Under the pieces are notes generated by a model. The model was not told the origin of the DNA and did no database searches. It worked only from the letters and a program-made list of their open reading frames with translations. From NCBI GenBank assembly GCA_963678705.1, contig OY783210.1, positions 20,213,331 through 20,277,330 on the forward strand: 64,000 nt of DNA. Direction: 5' to 3'. Shown here in pieces: positions 1 through 13,057 of the stretch (position 1 is the first letter of the stretch; each line of letters begins with the position of its first letter). Source of the stretch: Panorpa germanica (Eukaryota > Arthropoda > Insecta > Mecoptera > Panorpidae). A program made the translations under genes and the position numbers.

Positions 1-2242
1 GAGTTTAGCGGAAATTCATTAAAATTCTAGGGAGTTTCCAAAAATTACTAAAATGGAGAAAAAGGATATCAAGTTTCAACAGATCATGTGATATTCTGGC
101 ATATCCCCTTTATTATATTCGCAGACAAGTTCTATCAAAATCTCCCAGCGAACTTTGTTCAGCTTTAAGAATATTTTAATTATTCAGTACAATGCAATAC
201 CAAAGACAGCTTGTCCATTTTCTTTTTACATTTCTATTTTTTTCTCAGATTTCATATTTTCATATATGATACAAGTTCGTACTTTTTATCCACATATTTT
301 TACTGTAGCGCATACAGTGAGGCAACTCTCTTATGGCTGGTATACGTTAAGGGTGTATGACAGTATATATATGGGTGCCAGGGTGGCTTAGGGGTAGTTT
401 TGAATCCACGGAAACTCTAGGGAACTAAAGAAGGGTGTCCTATTCTGCTGGTACCTAGATCTACCTGCTGTAGGTAGACAATCGCGTGCTTTTAAATTCT
501 TATGTCTATGGAAGGATTCAGAGGGTTGGGGAGGGGAAAACTAAGCCAATGGTCAATAAATTGTATACGTAAATTATATTCAATTCGCGAAAGCAATTAT
601 GTGAAAATTTAGAGCTTTGTGGACATCCGAAGGAGACACATTTTTTGTCTGATCGTATTATATAATAGCAATCTTAAAATAACAACAAGTATTCAAAAAT
701 GGTGGTGACGTAGTCTACACAATTGACGTCATCTACAACTGTAATCGTAATACGTAGTCGTTATGTATTATGTAAACATAAACACTAGTAGGTATTCAAT
801 GCATAACAAAAGTATTTTAAAAATGTATACAAAAATATTTCTAGCTGTTATACCTATACATATATTCACTTTCAATATAGATATGTGAAATATGAAAAAA
901 TAATATTGAAAAGTGTTTCTTATTTTTTTTTCTTCTAAATATTTTAAAGTTTAGTAACAGTATTAAGTATATAATAATTAAGTAACAATAATTAAGTATA
1001 TACTTTGTTAATTTACTAATAAAAGCTTAAAATATATTTGTTACGTAGAGTGCTGGGCTCAATTATATTTCTTTAATTGAAGTTATCACAAAAATCTAAT
1101 TTGTGTTTATTTTAAAACTTTATTATGATAACTAATTACTAAAAAAGTCGTTAATATTTTTAACGTTGTTATAGAGGGGCCTACTATATTAATGAGTACG
1201 TCGTTTTCATATCTATCTTAAATAAGAGCTTTACTTCAGAAATGGAATTTTATTTTAAAAAATGACTTCTTTTCTAAGTAAATATACTAATATAACTATA
1301 TTAATAAAGTTAAAATGAATAAATAATTTTATTAAATAAAGAATTTATCTCACATTATTAAAAAGCATTATCAACAAAGCTTTTTTATTACAAAGCTTAA
1401 TCCCTCATATTGTATTGTAATTATTCTTAATCAAGTATATAAAATAAAAAGCTACAATTTATTAAAAAGTTTACAAAAAAAAAAAAATGATTTGATTCCG
1501 AACAAACATTCAGGTCCTATGAATTATTTCCCGATGTATGGAAAACTGGAAAAGAATGAATATTGAAGGCGCATGCATCCATCGGGTTCGTACGTGAAAA
1601 TACGTATACCATTCCCGTATAGGACTGCTGTGAGGTGGTTGTAGAGGGTGGCAGTCTGTAAGAGTGAGGGTGATGGGGACGGTGATGGTGATGGTGTGAG
1701 CGATGGTGTATTGTGTAAGCCGAAAGGGGTGCTACGATAGCGGTACATCCCCTTTAATACAAACAGACCGGAGTGTAACCGTCGGGGCAAGGTGCTGCAT
1801 TGTACTTATATAAAACGGTTAATTTTGTTATTTACTATAAACTAACTCTATTTATATATTGTTCATTTAGTGTATACCTATATGGTACCTATTAGGATCT
1901 ACTAAAGGGTTTCAAACCGCTTTATTTAATCAGGTGAATAGAAGTATATTAAATCTTTGCTAATCACTGATTGGTTTCAAGAATTTATTAAGGTAAGTAT
2001 TACTTTTAGAGGTAAGCATCCACATGTTCGAATGGCTCGCATCAACGCATTGAAGTGTTAAACGTGGAAGAAAATGAAATTGGGGGGCAAGGTGTACGAT
2101 AATTCTCAAAGCTATATGAAAAAAACTAGTTGCAAATTCAAAAATATTTACATAAGACATTATAATCGTACAGGAACTTAAAAATAAGTTAAATTTCTTT
2201 TTATTAGGAAATGATATTTTTACATGGTCTTTATTATTTAAT
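1..2242. other. AT-rich noncoding DNA, no gene seen
   Basis: No coding pattern is seen on either strand. Short open frames here have no recognisable motif. The stretch is strongly A/T with many poly-A and poly-T runs. Its only notable internal feature is the GATGGT-type microsatellite near 1.66-1.71 kb, listed separately. Confidence 0.6.
1660..1715. repeat. GGTGAT-type imperfect microsatellite
   Basis: A run of imperfect GGTGAT/GGTGTG hexamers. On the minus strand it reads as an alternating Ser-Pro stretch inside an 88-codon open frame. The frame is best explained by the simple repeat, not by a gene. Confidence 0.7.
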
Positions 2243-2752
2243 TCAAAACGATAAAAAAAAGCATATTTTCGATGATGTTTTTGACGACACAGTTAATATA
2301 TAATTATTTCTATAATTACTACATGATAAAATGACATTTGAAGAATACTTTGTGAAATTTTCATAAATAAATATCAAAAACTGAGGCACTGACAGCGAAT
2401 CTCCGCAGACGTCACAAAAAATAGTAACATTGCGGTGTCACTCATAACTCATTACTGGATTTTCTGAAATCGAAAAACCAAAATGATTTCATTAGTTGAT
2501 AAGTTTCTGCAGGTAATTCTGTAGATTTTTTTAAATTGATTTTTCAGTTTTTTACAGCACTGAAAAGTCAAAATACCGATTTTTCATGAAAAAATCAGAA
2601 ACTTTGTTATTTTAAAATACGTTAAAATTAAAAAATGAAAAAAAAACTCGACAGCGTTACCTCAATTACCTAAGACAGAGTGTACAAAATTTCAAAAGAA
2701 TCGGTTCAGTAGATTTTGAACTACAGATGGCACCGACTCTGAAAAAGCTATG
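2243..2752 (+). repeat. Repeat family A, copy 1 (3'-truncated)
   Basis: One of five dispersed copies in this window (others near 6.66, 19.61, 35.25 and, inverted, 58.33 kb). Shared landmarks in order are TTTTTGACGACACAGTTAAT, TTTCATAAATAAAT, GACAGCGAATCTC, GACGTCACAAAA, ACCAAAATGATTTCAT and CACCGACTCTGAAAAAG. This copy stops after the last landmark and lacks the final 130 bp or so seen in copies 2, 4 and 5. No terminal inverted repeats or target duplications were found, so the class is unknown. Confidence 0.8.
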
Positions 2753-5079
2753 TGTGTGATTTTATTATACTAATAATAATGAAACATGACAATATCTCAG
2801 TGCGAAACTTCCTCGATTTTCATGTACTCCGCTTGTTTAAAACCGAACTGCCAAGATATTATTTCTCTTCTCACCAGCGACTATTTCGAGCTGGAGAGAA
2901 TTTCCAACGGGCCGTTTGGAGGAGTCCAGAGTCCCGCAAAACTAACTGCGCTATGCATAGGCATGGGTCCACGCATTGTCAAAACATGTAGATATTTGTA
3001 ACGTCATCTCTCTAGTCATTTTTGACTATTTGTTTGTTTGTTGTCTAGGCTTGTATGTACGTATCTCTGTTTGGTTTGTATGTCGACCTAAATAACGTAA
3101 TTGTTATTACATAATTTAACGAAAACTAATTCCAAATGAGAAAATGTTGTTTTTGGAACGTTTTCGTTATTGTTCAAAGGCTGCTTCTTGTTTACTTTGT
3201 TTATATATAACGCTCGGTATACTCAATTACATAGAAATAGACATTTAGCGAACTGCAGTTCGTATGGAGATCATATACAATTCGTAATCGTTTCATTTCG
3301 AGTTATGGATTATAGATTTGCTATGGGAACCGACACCTTTTGAAGATGAAGAAGAGATCGTCAAATTTGAAGTTAATAAACAAAATATTCGGTTTATTTA
3401 GTTTATTTACCATCCAATATGTCGCGGTAGTTGATTTAGAGACACATTTCTGAACAGTTGTGCCTAGACCTTAATCTTGTAGAATTTTAATAAAATTTCT
3501 TCCAATGACGGACAGAAAACTGACTTAATTTCCAATAACAATTCCATCAACGAACACTTCTCGATTTGTACAAATGAAAACTTTAAAGGGAATGAATTTT
3601 AAAAATAAATTATTAACCAGCAAAAAGCAATAACACATAAAAAAACTAAAAATAATTTGATAAGAGAAAAAAATAGTATCTGAGAATGCAATTTAGAGCA
3701 TAGGCAAGTTAGAGAAAGCTTTTGGGGTAGTCGGGAAGTATGCGGGGAAGGAGGAGAAGGACGCGCGTGGCTCGCAGATCTCTGCGGGGTTCTGGTATAT
3801 ATTATATAGGTAGTGGGGAGATAAGGGGCGAGGGAAATCCGGTCGAGAAAGTTTCACAAACCGCCACCACATTACACCCGTAGACTTGGTACGATACTTG
3901 CTTAGTCAGCAGTCCCTGTAAAGTATGAATTTCTGAGGCAATGTCAGAGAGAAATGTGATCAAATTTAATCATTGATATCTTCAAAACTATAAGAGGTAA
4001 ATTAAAGATTTTTTGTACAAGTATTTAAAGTATTAATATCTAACAGTGTACCAATTTTCATGAAAATCGGTTCAACTTTAAAGCTTTAAATTCTTTGACA
4101 AGTTTAATACAAGAGATAGCGTTTGGTGATTTTCCTCGGTGCTTTTTGGCGCGACGACACAATAGCTGGGGGGAGTTTTCTGCTATGAAGTATCATAAAT
4201 CTCAAACAAGAAAGTTATACAATGAATTTTATAATACTTTATAGGTCAGAAAGCTCAAGGGGATATACCAAGATAGCACACGGAGCTTTTTCCAACCGAT
4301 TTCTTTTTCTTCTTGGTATGTCTCGAGCTTTCTTGTCCACTTTAAAGTCTAGTTTGTAACCGTAATATATTTCAATAAATAAAAAAAGCCCTAACTCGCC
4401 TGAGTCCAAAAAGCTCATTTTTTAACTAGATGGAGGTGATTTTGATAGAAAATATAGTCTCAGGAGATTTTGAAGCTTTCAAAAGCTGCAGACTGCAATT
4501 CCTAAATGGTCTCGAGAGATCTTGATGAATATATTTACGTCGAATGGACAACCAAAGCTCAATGAAATAACAAATCATTTATACAGACATGAAGTAAAGA
4601 GCTTTAAGCTGTCGGATGGAGCTTACAAGTTTACAAACCTGATTTTAATAGATACTTTTACTCTTTAAAATTTAACAGACGTTGGAGGGATATATCCAGC
4701 TTTAATCAGAGCTATTTCACAGTTTGGAGATGTAAAACTAAACATTATTTTTGATACTAATTTAATTACAAATATAACAAACATGTTTTTGAATAAAGCT
4801 TTTTATTTATAATAAATAAAATATATTTAAAGTTAACTAAAATGGCGAAATTCAATTTGCAATTAATTAGTTATTTTACGTATACATCTGCATTTCAAAT
4901 ATCAATCATGAAAGAGTATTGATGCGACTGTTTATTTTATTGTATTTGTATGTATCGAAACTACATACCATAGTAACTTGCAAAACTTAGGGAATGTTTT
5001 AGCATTTAGAAAATATACACAAAACGACATAACATTTTCACGTGTTTTTCAAGTATTATTTAACGTATTATCTGTTACC
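2753..5079. other. Noncoding stretch with a GC-richer patch
   Basis: No gene is recognised. A GC-richer patch at about 3715-3920 stands out from the AT-rich surroundings and holds a TATA-like run (TATATATTATATAG near 3796). It could be a promoter or an old exon. On the minus strand a frame of about 38 codons is open across part of it, but no family is recognised. Confidence 0.4.
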
Positions 5080-5653
5080 TAACGTTACGTTTATTTTTTA
5101 AAAAAATTTTATTAATACTTCACAGGCTTCTCAAGAACACGGTCCTTTTTTCGCCCTTCTTACTTTATTTTATTTACATTTTATCTATTTACATTTCATT
5201 ATTATTATTACTACCTAAACTTTTAACCCCGCTTTATGCCATAACCTGTCTATGACTAAGCATACTGGCCATCTCGGATATTTTAGTATTTCCTCCATAC
5301 TTGTAGGCAACTCCACTCCATTTTTCATCAAAATTCTGTACAAATTATTTCTGCAGGCCTCCGTTTCTGTACATTGGAAGATCAAATGTTCTGAGTCTGC
5401 TACCGCTTCTCCACAATTGCACATATCTTTTCAGATGTGCCAATGCTCCTGTATGGTCTAGATAAGTGATAACCCTCTCCTCAGACCTTGGGCTTTCCAC
5501 CACCAACGATGTCCGCACACCGAAGACCGTAAACTGAAAATTTTCTTTCTTTCTCTGAATTATTCCACATACCCTGCCACTTCTCTTTCACTTCATTTTT
5601 GCTCTTTGCCAATAGGTCCACTTCATATTGAATTTCTCCATAACGTTACGTTT
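5080..5653 (-). mobile_element. 5'-truncated non-LTR retrotransposon (LINE) with 13-bp target duplication
   Basis: The body (5093-5640) is flanked by direct repeats of TAACGTTACGTTT at 5080-5092 and 5641-5653. On the minus strand it holds the C-terminal end of an ORF2-type polyprotein, then an A/T-rich 3' tail ending beside the left duplication, as target-primed reverse transcription would leave. The insertion lacks endonuclease, reverse transcriptase and almost all other ORF2 sequence, so it is dead on arrival. The jockey/R1-like assignment rests on the Cys-His tail motif only. Confidence 0.8.
5215..5424 (-). pseudogene. LINE ORF2 C-terminal fragment (Cys-His tail)
   Basis: This 69-codon open frame begins with C-x-C-G and continues with a DSEHLIFQC motif, giving the C-x-C-G-x(n)-H-x4-C pattern typical of the extreme C-terminus of insect jockey/R1-type ORF2 proteins. 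Just upstream on the same strand another frame reads RSEERVITYLDHTGALAHLK, matching the usual segment before this motif but one base out of frame. The fragment is therefore frameshifted as well as truncated. The ATG used here is probably not a real start. Confidence 0.75.
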
Positions 5654-6659
5654 TGTTTCATATAATTCTTTTACATGTCATTAAATAAATGCAAAAACCA
5701 TAACATTATATAATCTTGCACAAAAAGTTTTATTAACTTTTGCTATGTAACTTTACATTGCAGTAACCTAAAAAATGTTATGTAACAGGTAATTTATGTT
5801 AAATAAACGTTAACTATATGTAACAGTGTTTGGCGAGTTTTGTTTAAAAGAAAGTCATACACGCTTCAAATTTTTTATAGGTGGATCCGCCGGATATTTT
5901 AGTTTCAATTTTCATTATTAGATAGCAGCACTGTACAGCACAGGTAAAGTTTGCTTTACGTAGACAAGTAAACCTTCTTAAATGGTGAATGAACTTAAGT
6001 ATATCTACTACTGGTATACGTATACTGAAATCCATTAACTTTTTAAAATGTAAGCAATCAATTTAACTTACACATAATTTATTAGCCAGTTTATAACGTA
6101 ACTTTAGTAGAAATTTTAGATATATGATATAAGTTTAACATTTAATATGGCAGCCATATGCTAGTAATGGCGGACAAGTCAAAGTCGGCCGCGTTCATTA
6201 GAACCTACATGACATATAACATATAACCCAGAGCTGTAGCACCTACTACCTCCCTCCCTCAACCCCTTCTATTTTCCCTTAGCCTATGTTACAACCCCTA
6301 TGTGTTCTGTAACTCGTGTACTAATGCCAATGCCCAGGGGGTTGGGAGATGTATGGGTGTAACATGTTGCACCCCTAAATTCCTATAAACCGGTACTGGT
6401 GTATGTTGGTGTTTAGAAATATGCCAATGACTATGCCTATGCGTCCATACTAAACAAATGAGTGAACTCCTGAACTTCCGAACCCGTGAACTATATGCGT
6501 TGCGTTGTAATACGAGTACTAGAGCAGTGGCGTAGTGAACAATGTCATCAATTACCTTTAGGAAACACAAAACCGACAAAAAAAGCGAGGACTATAGAAT
6601 TATGCGCGGTATTTACAATATAATTGGACCAAATAGCCAGCTACAAAATAATAATAAAC
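5654..6659. other. Noncoding DNA, no gene seen
   Basis: Open frames of 63 and 93 codons on the minus strand show no known motif and no good splice context. A CT-rich patch lies at 6240-6290. Nothing else is supported. Confidence 0.5.
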
Positions 6660-7210
6660 TATTAAGACGATACAGTATATAATTATTTCTATAAATACTA
6701 CCTAATGAAATAGAATTTAAAGCGAATACTTTGTGAAATTTTCATAAATAAATATCAAGAAATGAGGCATTGACAGCGAATCTCCGCAGACGTCACAAAA
6801 AAAGTTTCATTGCGGTGTTTCTCATTATCTCTGGCTTAATGAAGCCCAAAAACCAAAATGATTTCATAAGTTTCTGCAGATAACCTTGTTGAGTTTTGTT
6901 TAAATTGAATTTTCAATTTTTTACAGCACTTAGAAATCAAAATACAGATTTTCATGAAAAAAATCAGATACTTTGTTATTTTAAAATTAATGCATTAATG
7001 TAAAGAACGAGTGTGCAAAATTTTAAAAGAATCGGTCTAGTAGATTTTGAGCCAGAGAGGACACCGACTCTGAAAAAGCTATGTGTTTCAAAGAAAGACG
7101 ATAGCAGACCAGAGAGGTAAAGAATTAAAACTCTATATCTCCGACAGTTTTACTCCAATCGACCTCAAATTCTCACACAATAAACTTAATATGTTGTGCA
7201 TTAATATAAA
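6660..7210 (+). repeat. Repeat family A, copy 2
   Basis: Same family as 2243-2752, slightly 5'-truncated but with the 3' part: TCCAATCGACCTCAAAT and ACAATAAACTTAATATG, ending near TTAATATAAA. It carries several internal indels relative to the 35 kb copy, so it is an older insertion. Confidence 0.8.
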
Positions 7211-7805
7211 TGCACATTAATTTATGAATAAATGTACATTAGAAAAATTAAACCTTAATTAAAAGATGTTCAAGTTGTGCTCTTACTACTTTACTACAAG
7301 CTAATTCAAATACAAATAAAAATAAAATAATATCACTAACGTAACTGCCCCTCCATTTCATCAGACGTCACTGTTTTCAACTGTACACAACCTACGACCA
7401 AGAGCAGGACCCCAGCAGGCTGATTAAACGTTTTAATATCAAATGATAAATTATCCGGTGGAATTTAGCTCGATATGTATGTTATATATTGTTGTATATT
7501 CACAAATACAAATCTAAATTTAATGACGGTGAATATGTAATATGTATTTTGAAATGTCATAAAGTACCTATTACACTAACTCATTCAGTTATTGTTAACC
7601 CGTCCTTTAACTACAAAATCTTGGGGATGTTTTAATGGAATTGACAATAGTTATAGTTAGAATGTTTTAGTACGGTTACGGATTTATGTTGCGGTGTATC
7701 TTAGTTGATTAATTGGAGAGTGATCCTTTACATTATTTATCTCAATGGTCAAGTCAACCTTCTTCAATGAAATACCATTTGACACGTTTTATAAACTTAG
7801 AAATA
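7211..7805. other. Noncoding DNA, no gene seen
   Basis: A/T-rich sequence between repeat copies. No motif, splice pair or long frame is supported. Confidence 0.5.
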
Positions 7806-7826
7806 AATTTAGAATATCAAAAATAT

Positions 7827-8462
7827 AATGGGCTTGTGTCCTCATTTTTTAGTGGTCGATTTTTCAATTGTCGATTGAAATTGATGTTAATAAATGTGTA
7901 TTGGCGTGTCTATTTTATTAAATGTCTAAATATTGACGGAGATATAGCAATTAAAAGTTTAAATTGTAGTTTTAGCGCTAGAAATGGTCGGCCATATTTG
8001 TATGACGTGAAATGCATTTTAACTTCAGTTATTTGTTGAGTAGGTCAGTGCTGTAATGTTTTGCAGCTGTTAGTAGTCAAATAATCAAGTCAAATGAAAG
8101 AATAATAAGTTTTTATTTTATTTAACCCTGCTAAGGCAGACATAGTATTGAAATTTTATTGTTCCTTGAAATAGCTGTAAATAATATTTGATATTTTGAT
8201 ATATAAATACACATAGCAGAGATTTATGAGCTGAAAGGTTGGTAACCTTACACAAGGATTGTGATGTCACATGCATTTGGAATGTGTACAACGTTGAATC
8301 CCTTTAATAATTAAAGAGACAAAATTACTTTTTTAATTGTTAATATCTCTTAACATATAAGGAGTTATTAAAACATAATTGAACCCTTGAGGTTCTAGTA
8401 ACCAACTTTATCAATATATAGTACAGTTTTATAGAAATTAAGACATAGGACACAAGCCCATT
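7827..8462 (+). mobile_element. Repeat family B, copy 1: element with 16-bp terminal inverted repeats
   Basis: The left end reads AATGGGCTTGTGTCCT (7827) and the right end AGGACACAAGCCCATT (to 8462), perfect inverted complements. A second copy without the left end lies at 43600-44105. The 108-codon open frame across the left end (7713-8039) starts at TTG and crosses the element border, so it is not taken as a gene. A direct repeat AATTTAGAAT lies just outside both ends (7806 and 8466) and could be a target duplication. Superfamily not assigned. Confidence 0.7.
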
Positions 8463-9780
8463 CTGAATTTAGAATTGATGTAAAAAAGGCGTCACTAGTA
8501 TGTGATCTTCAACTGTCTAAATCCGACCCTGAATATATGTTGTTACCTACACATCTTCTCCTAATCGTCTATAAAAATATGAGTTTTATCCTTTAACCAA
8601 ATTTTGCATATACCATGTGATATTCAGCATCACCGTAAATGTTGCAATAAACCGGTTGAGATGATTCCATCGTTATTCGATTACAATTCCATTTAGTTTA
8701 GCGTCAAGCAGCAAACGGCGCCGTTAAGTAACAACCAGCTCAGCTCAGCTCCACCTAGAAACGTATTTTTTTGATTATAAATTGAACAATAATTCCCCAC
8801 TAAAGTTAATAATATTCACGAGTCTTTTGAAATTGTTCGCCGGAAACTCTCATTGCGCATGACCGGGTTTTTCAGTGCTACATTACGTCCGTACATTATC
8901 AACAGGGACTAGTATTGGTGCTTACATATACATATATATATACATGTGTGTTTGATGATACTAACATGTGTGCGTGAGTAGAATTGGTACACCCACATTA
9001 TTTCTGCATGCATGTGCTTTGTACTGTCACTATTATCAATTTTATAAATGGATTTTAAAATTTTAAATTGTTTACAACAATTAGACTTATAATATATTTA
9101 TTAGGTTAGAGATAGGTTATAAAGGCTTATTCCTTCAGCTTCAAAACGTTCTTTGGATCATCTCTCTATGATCAATAAAAACTGAGATAATATAACAAAT
9201 ATCTGAACCCTGTCAGACATGCTCTGGTCAGGCTAATTTTATGATTACCCTATCAGGTTCTTATTTGGTATTACCCTACTCGATTAAACCTTAGGAATAC
9301 ACGACTGGGACACTATCGGGCATGCCCTAATCCTTACAGCATATATATATGGAGTGTGAATAGCCTATGTGTGCGAGAGAGAAAGGTATATGTTCCTATT
9401 TGTTCTCTATGCGTATAAAATAACATCATATACGCTTTATTTGATATTTTTAATAAAACATTTTTTTTTTAAATATTACATGAAAGTAAAATTGATCGAT
9501 TTATCTGAAGTAAACACAGACTGTTGACAACAAAAGACAGGAAATGTAATTGTAGTATTTCTAAGTATCTCAAGTTCTTCTTATATTTTGCAATTGTGAT
9601 ATGAGGATGTAAGTAGCATGTACTTCGTACATCTGTACTTTCTGAATGGATGTAAATGCGTCTTTACAATTTATTTACAAAGAGAAATTTCATGTATTAT
9701 CAAAGAAAAATATTAAACATAGATAGTTTAAAACAAATCTTATGATTGATGGCCTTTAAAAAATTATAATTTTAATAAAC
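8463..9780. other. Noncoding DNA, no gene seen
   Basis: A/T-rich, with a short TA-rich run at 8925-8945. No exon or RNA gene is supported. Confidence 0.5.
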
Positions 9781-10278
9781 CGCTAGCATAAATTAAGTAT
9801 CATTCCCACTCACTGCTTTAATTTTATTTTATATTTTGTATTTAAATTAAATTGTTTAGCATATGAAAATGCGCGTAGTCATTCACAGTACCATTTCTAA
9901 TTGAATTTATTTTTTTAGTTTTTTTAGAACCTTACAAGGTCCAATTTTTTAAATTAAAAATATTAAATTAAGAAAAACTACATTATATTATAACCTCAAA
10001 ATGCAGTAGGATTTACTTTTAAAAAAAGTTTAATGTCAGTTTTTGAAAAATATAGAAGTGAAAACAATTTCTATTACTAATTGTTATTAAGAATAGCAAT
10101 TTTAATTATTCCACATACAACTTTGTCGAAATTTATATTACTAGCGATGCATACGCACCAACTCAATTAACTAAACTTAAATTAAAACACAAATGTGAAA
10201 AGGAATGCTTAAACGAAAACCTGAAATCTAGATTACAATATTAAATAAAAAATATCAAAACAATGAGTGAGAATGAGG
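9781..10278 (+). repeat. Repeat family D, copy 1
   Basis: This stretch of about 500 bp is repeated at 32712-33242. Near the left end it has CATTCCCACTCACTG and at the right end the near-complement CAATGAGTGAGAATG, suggesting a DNA transposon derivative. Similarity to the second copy runs a few bases beyond the left motif, so the true terminus is uncertain. No coding frame is conserved between the copies. Confidence 0.7.
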
Positions 10279-10869
10279 CTTTACTTACATTGATTTTAAA
10301 TTTAAATAAAATGAATAGACCGTTATAAAGTTGCAACGAAATTAATAAAAGTTCAAAATTTGAATTTTTTTTAAAAAAAGTTCTTTGTGTTGTGTTTTCC
10401 AGATTAAACTTGATAATTTCCAAGGTCAACATGAATTATTTTTTTCCCCAGTGTAATAGTAATACTATATTATTAACATGTAAAGGAGTTCTACATTGTT
10501 ACATTTTTTAATATCCTATCTTTTATAATTTTGCATTCAATATTTTTGTACATGCAACTATATTTAAGAATCTAAAGAATATTTTCAATAAACTATTTTA
10601 AATTTACATGTTTTAATATAAATTTTTCAAAATAATTAGAATTCATAAATTATTGTTTGAGAAATATATTACTTCAGAGCCCTGTTTAATCTGGGGGTAA
10701 GTACAGCTCTGCTGACACCATAATTTTTACGGTTATAAACTGAAATTCAGTTTTCGGCTCTTTATTCCATATAGAACCTTTCATAAATTATGTCTCTCTT
10801 TGATGTTCCGACTCAGGAAATTACAGCTCGCTTCACTTCTAAATTTGTTCTTATATGTTGCAATGAGCA
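10279..10869. other. Noncoding DNA, no gene seen
   Basis: Very A/T-rich with poly-T runs. Nothing is supported in it. Confidence 0.5.
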
Positions 10870-11244
10870 CCCAGTAAACATTTTGGAGTAAATTCTACTT
10901 AATTTTTATTACGTATCATGAATTTTTTGTCTGGAACGTGTTCGTTTTCTATTCAGTCGTTCAAAGGAAAGGTCCTTTTTATGAGCTACAGACATTGCAA
11001 CGACGGTTCACTGCTGAATTAAAAGCGGAGTAGGTTTATGATTTATGACCGGATAATAAAAATATACCCATGTGGGAAAGAAACAGAAATACTTAATGAA
11101 TGATGTTGGAAAAAGAAAGAATATTATTATGAAAAACTAACACAAAATCTGTGACAGGTAGAGAACTTGTAAAGCGTTAGAATAGAATTGTACGAGTGAC
11201 TCGAACTTCACCAAATAGGACACTTCACCAAATTGTTTACTGGG
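10870..11244 (+). mobile_element. Repeat family C, copy 1: MITE with CCCAGTAAACA ends
   Basis: A 375-bp element that starts CCCAGTAAACA and ends TGTTTACTGGG, flanked by CA on both sides. An almost identical copy lies inverted at 27827-28201. It has no coding capacity. All four complete family members in this window have a 2-bp duplication of form NA (CA, AA, TA, AA). Confidence 0.85.
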
Positions 11245-13057
11245 CAGGGTGTTCCAAAAATATGTATACGCAATAGAGAAGGATAAACATTTTAAAGTGT
11301 ACTCTCTTCATCCTTCCTTCTTTTCAGATGTTGAGTCGCCGAAAATATTAGTTTATAGAGATATAATATCCCAACAGGATAAATTGATTATATATAAACA
11401 TAATCATAAACTTATCAGGCAGCGGTGTAATAGTCAGCATCGGACATAAGTTGTGTTAAATAATAAAATTAAAAAAAAAAAAAAAAATCGGTACGGTTTT
11501 TAATCTATTCATCATCGTTCTTGTTAACTTCTTACGTAATAAATAATTTTGTAGTAGATGTTATTTCACTGAATGTACAAACACCTAGACCCATAATTGT
11601 TTGACATTTCTATTGTTGAATAGAATTATTCAGAATAATACAAAAAATCTTTTTTGGGGTAAAACGTGGGAAAACGACATTTCTGCAACTTGTTTTTTTC
11701 TAGATACCATTTCTATATACATATATGGTACAGCATCTAGGACTATGTATACATAGTTCTGAAGATAGATAAAGAGATATACATAGAGTTTTTGTCTTCA
11801 ACCAATCTGTCTTCAAAAGTTTTCTAAGAAATAAAAAAAATCTACGAGAACAAGTATTCAAGATGACTTTTTTAAAATATATTTTTTGTCTCAAGAGGAT
11901 TTCAAAGAAAGATTGACTACAGCTTCTTGTAATGGATCATAAATTGTCATTTTCCAAGTCGTGAAGATGGGATCTTTAGAGGAGATCGAATCTTAGGAAT
12001 CTTGGATGTGTACAGTCATTTATATTAATTGGTTTTTTATTATTTTATTGACTTTTATATGAAGATCTTTTTTATAAAATGCAAGGAATAATGGTTATGT
12101 ACTTGCTAGACTGGTATGAAAGTCAATTTTTGATTTTATAGATTTATTTTCTTTTATATTTTATATTGTCAATAAAGCAAGTATTGATAATCAGGTATCA
12201 TTCAAAATTTTAACAAAATAAATTATAGTGGGCGTCAATGTGCCGAGACCGTTTACAACTAGACTATGACCTTGAAATTGATTTTCAGGGATGATAAAAG
12301 ATGATATTTTATACGGCAACAACCAGAGATGTGCACAAATGCCTTTCAAAAGCAATTAGAATTCCTATTTCTAATGTTACTAATATAAATGTTATTTTTT
12401 TGAATAAATATGAGAATTCTCTTTGATAAAGACCGATTTCGTTTTGAAAATACTACCTAGAATTATTAAAAATAGCAAAAGTAAGGGTTTTATTAGTGTC
12501 GCATGATTATGTCGCACTAGTACATTAAAAGTACAACAATTTAGTACACTCATGTCTAAATAATGTCAACTTATGAATGAAAATATATAAATGTTGGATG
12601 TCGCATGTGGGGGTAGTAGGGGGTATTAAGACAATTGTGCAGATACTTTTAGATCATAGATGGAGCTAATGTTGGTGGGGTTTTCAGTTTATATTCAAAA
12701 AATATTATTTACTGATTAACACTATGAAGTAACAAAAATGAAAAAAGTATTTTGTATTTTCCAAATAGGTTTGTAAAAGTTTTCAAATAAAATATAAAAT
12801 TCTATACTCTTAAAAGATAATTAAATAGAAAAATAGGTATTTACTATTTTGTATTTGAGTATATGTATTTGAAAAACGCACATCTCTTTTAGGTTAGAAA
12901 TAAAGGATTAAAAACTTGTAAAAACACGAAATTTTGAATATAAATCAATTGTTACACTTACTACACCAGTTTAATGCAAAAAACTTGTGCATGAAAGAGA
13001 TAAATATACTTTTAACTTTCACCTAAACTTCTAAAATATACTCCATAATCTACATAA
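11245..13057. other. Noncoding DNA, no gene seen
   Basis: A/T-rich. Open frames at 11249-11449 (+) and 11700-11894 (-) show no motif and no convincing splice sites. Confidence 0.5.

Noticed and set aside
376..412. tRNA-like boxes (GTGGCTTAGGGGTAG and TTTTGAATCCACGG)
   Set aside because: The two boxes are far too close for a tRNA and no cloverleaf can be drawn.
1524..1790. 88-codon Ser-Pro-rich frame
   Set aside because: Produced by a GGTGAT-type simple repeat.
7713..8039. 108-codon frame at the start of repeat family B
   Set aside because: It starts at TTG outside the element and crosses its terminus; no motif is seen, and the second copy does not keep the frame.
10679..10696. 18-nt micro-exon between TTCAG and GTAAGT
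   Set aside because: Too short to support without transcript data and contains a stop in one frame.
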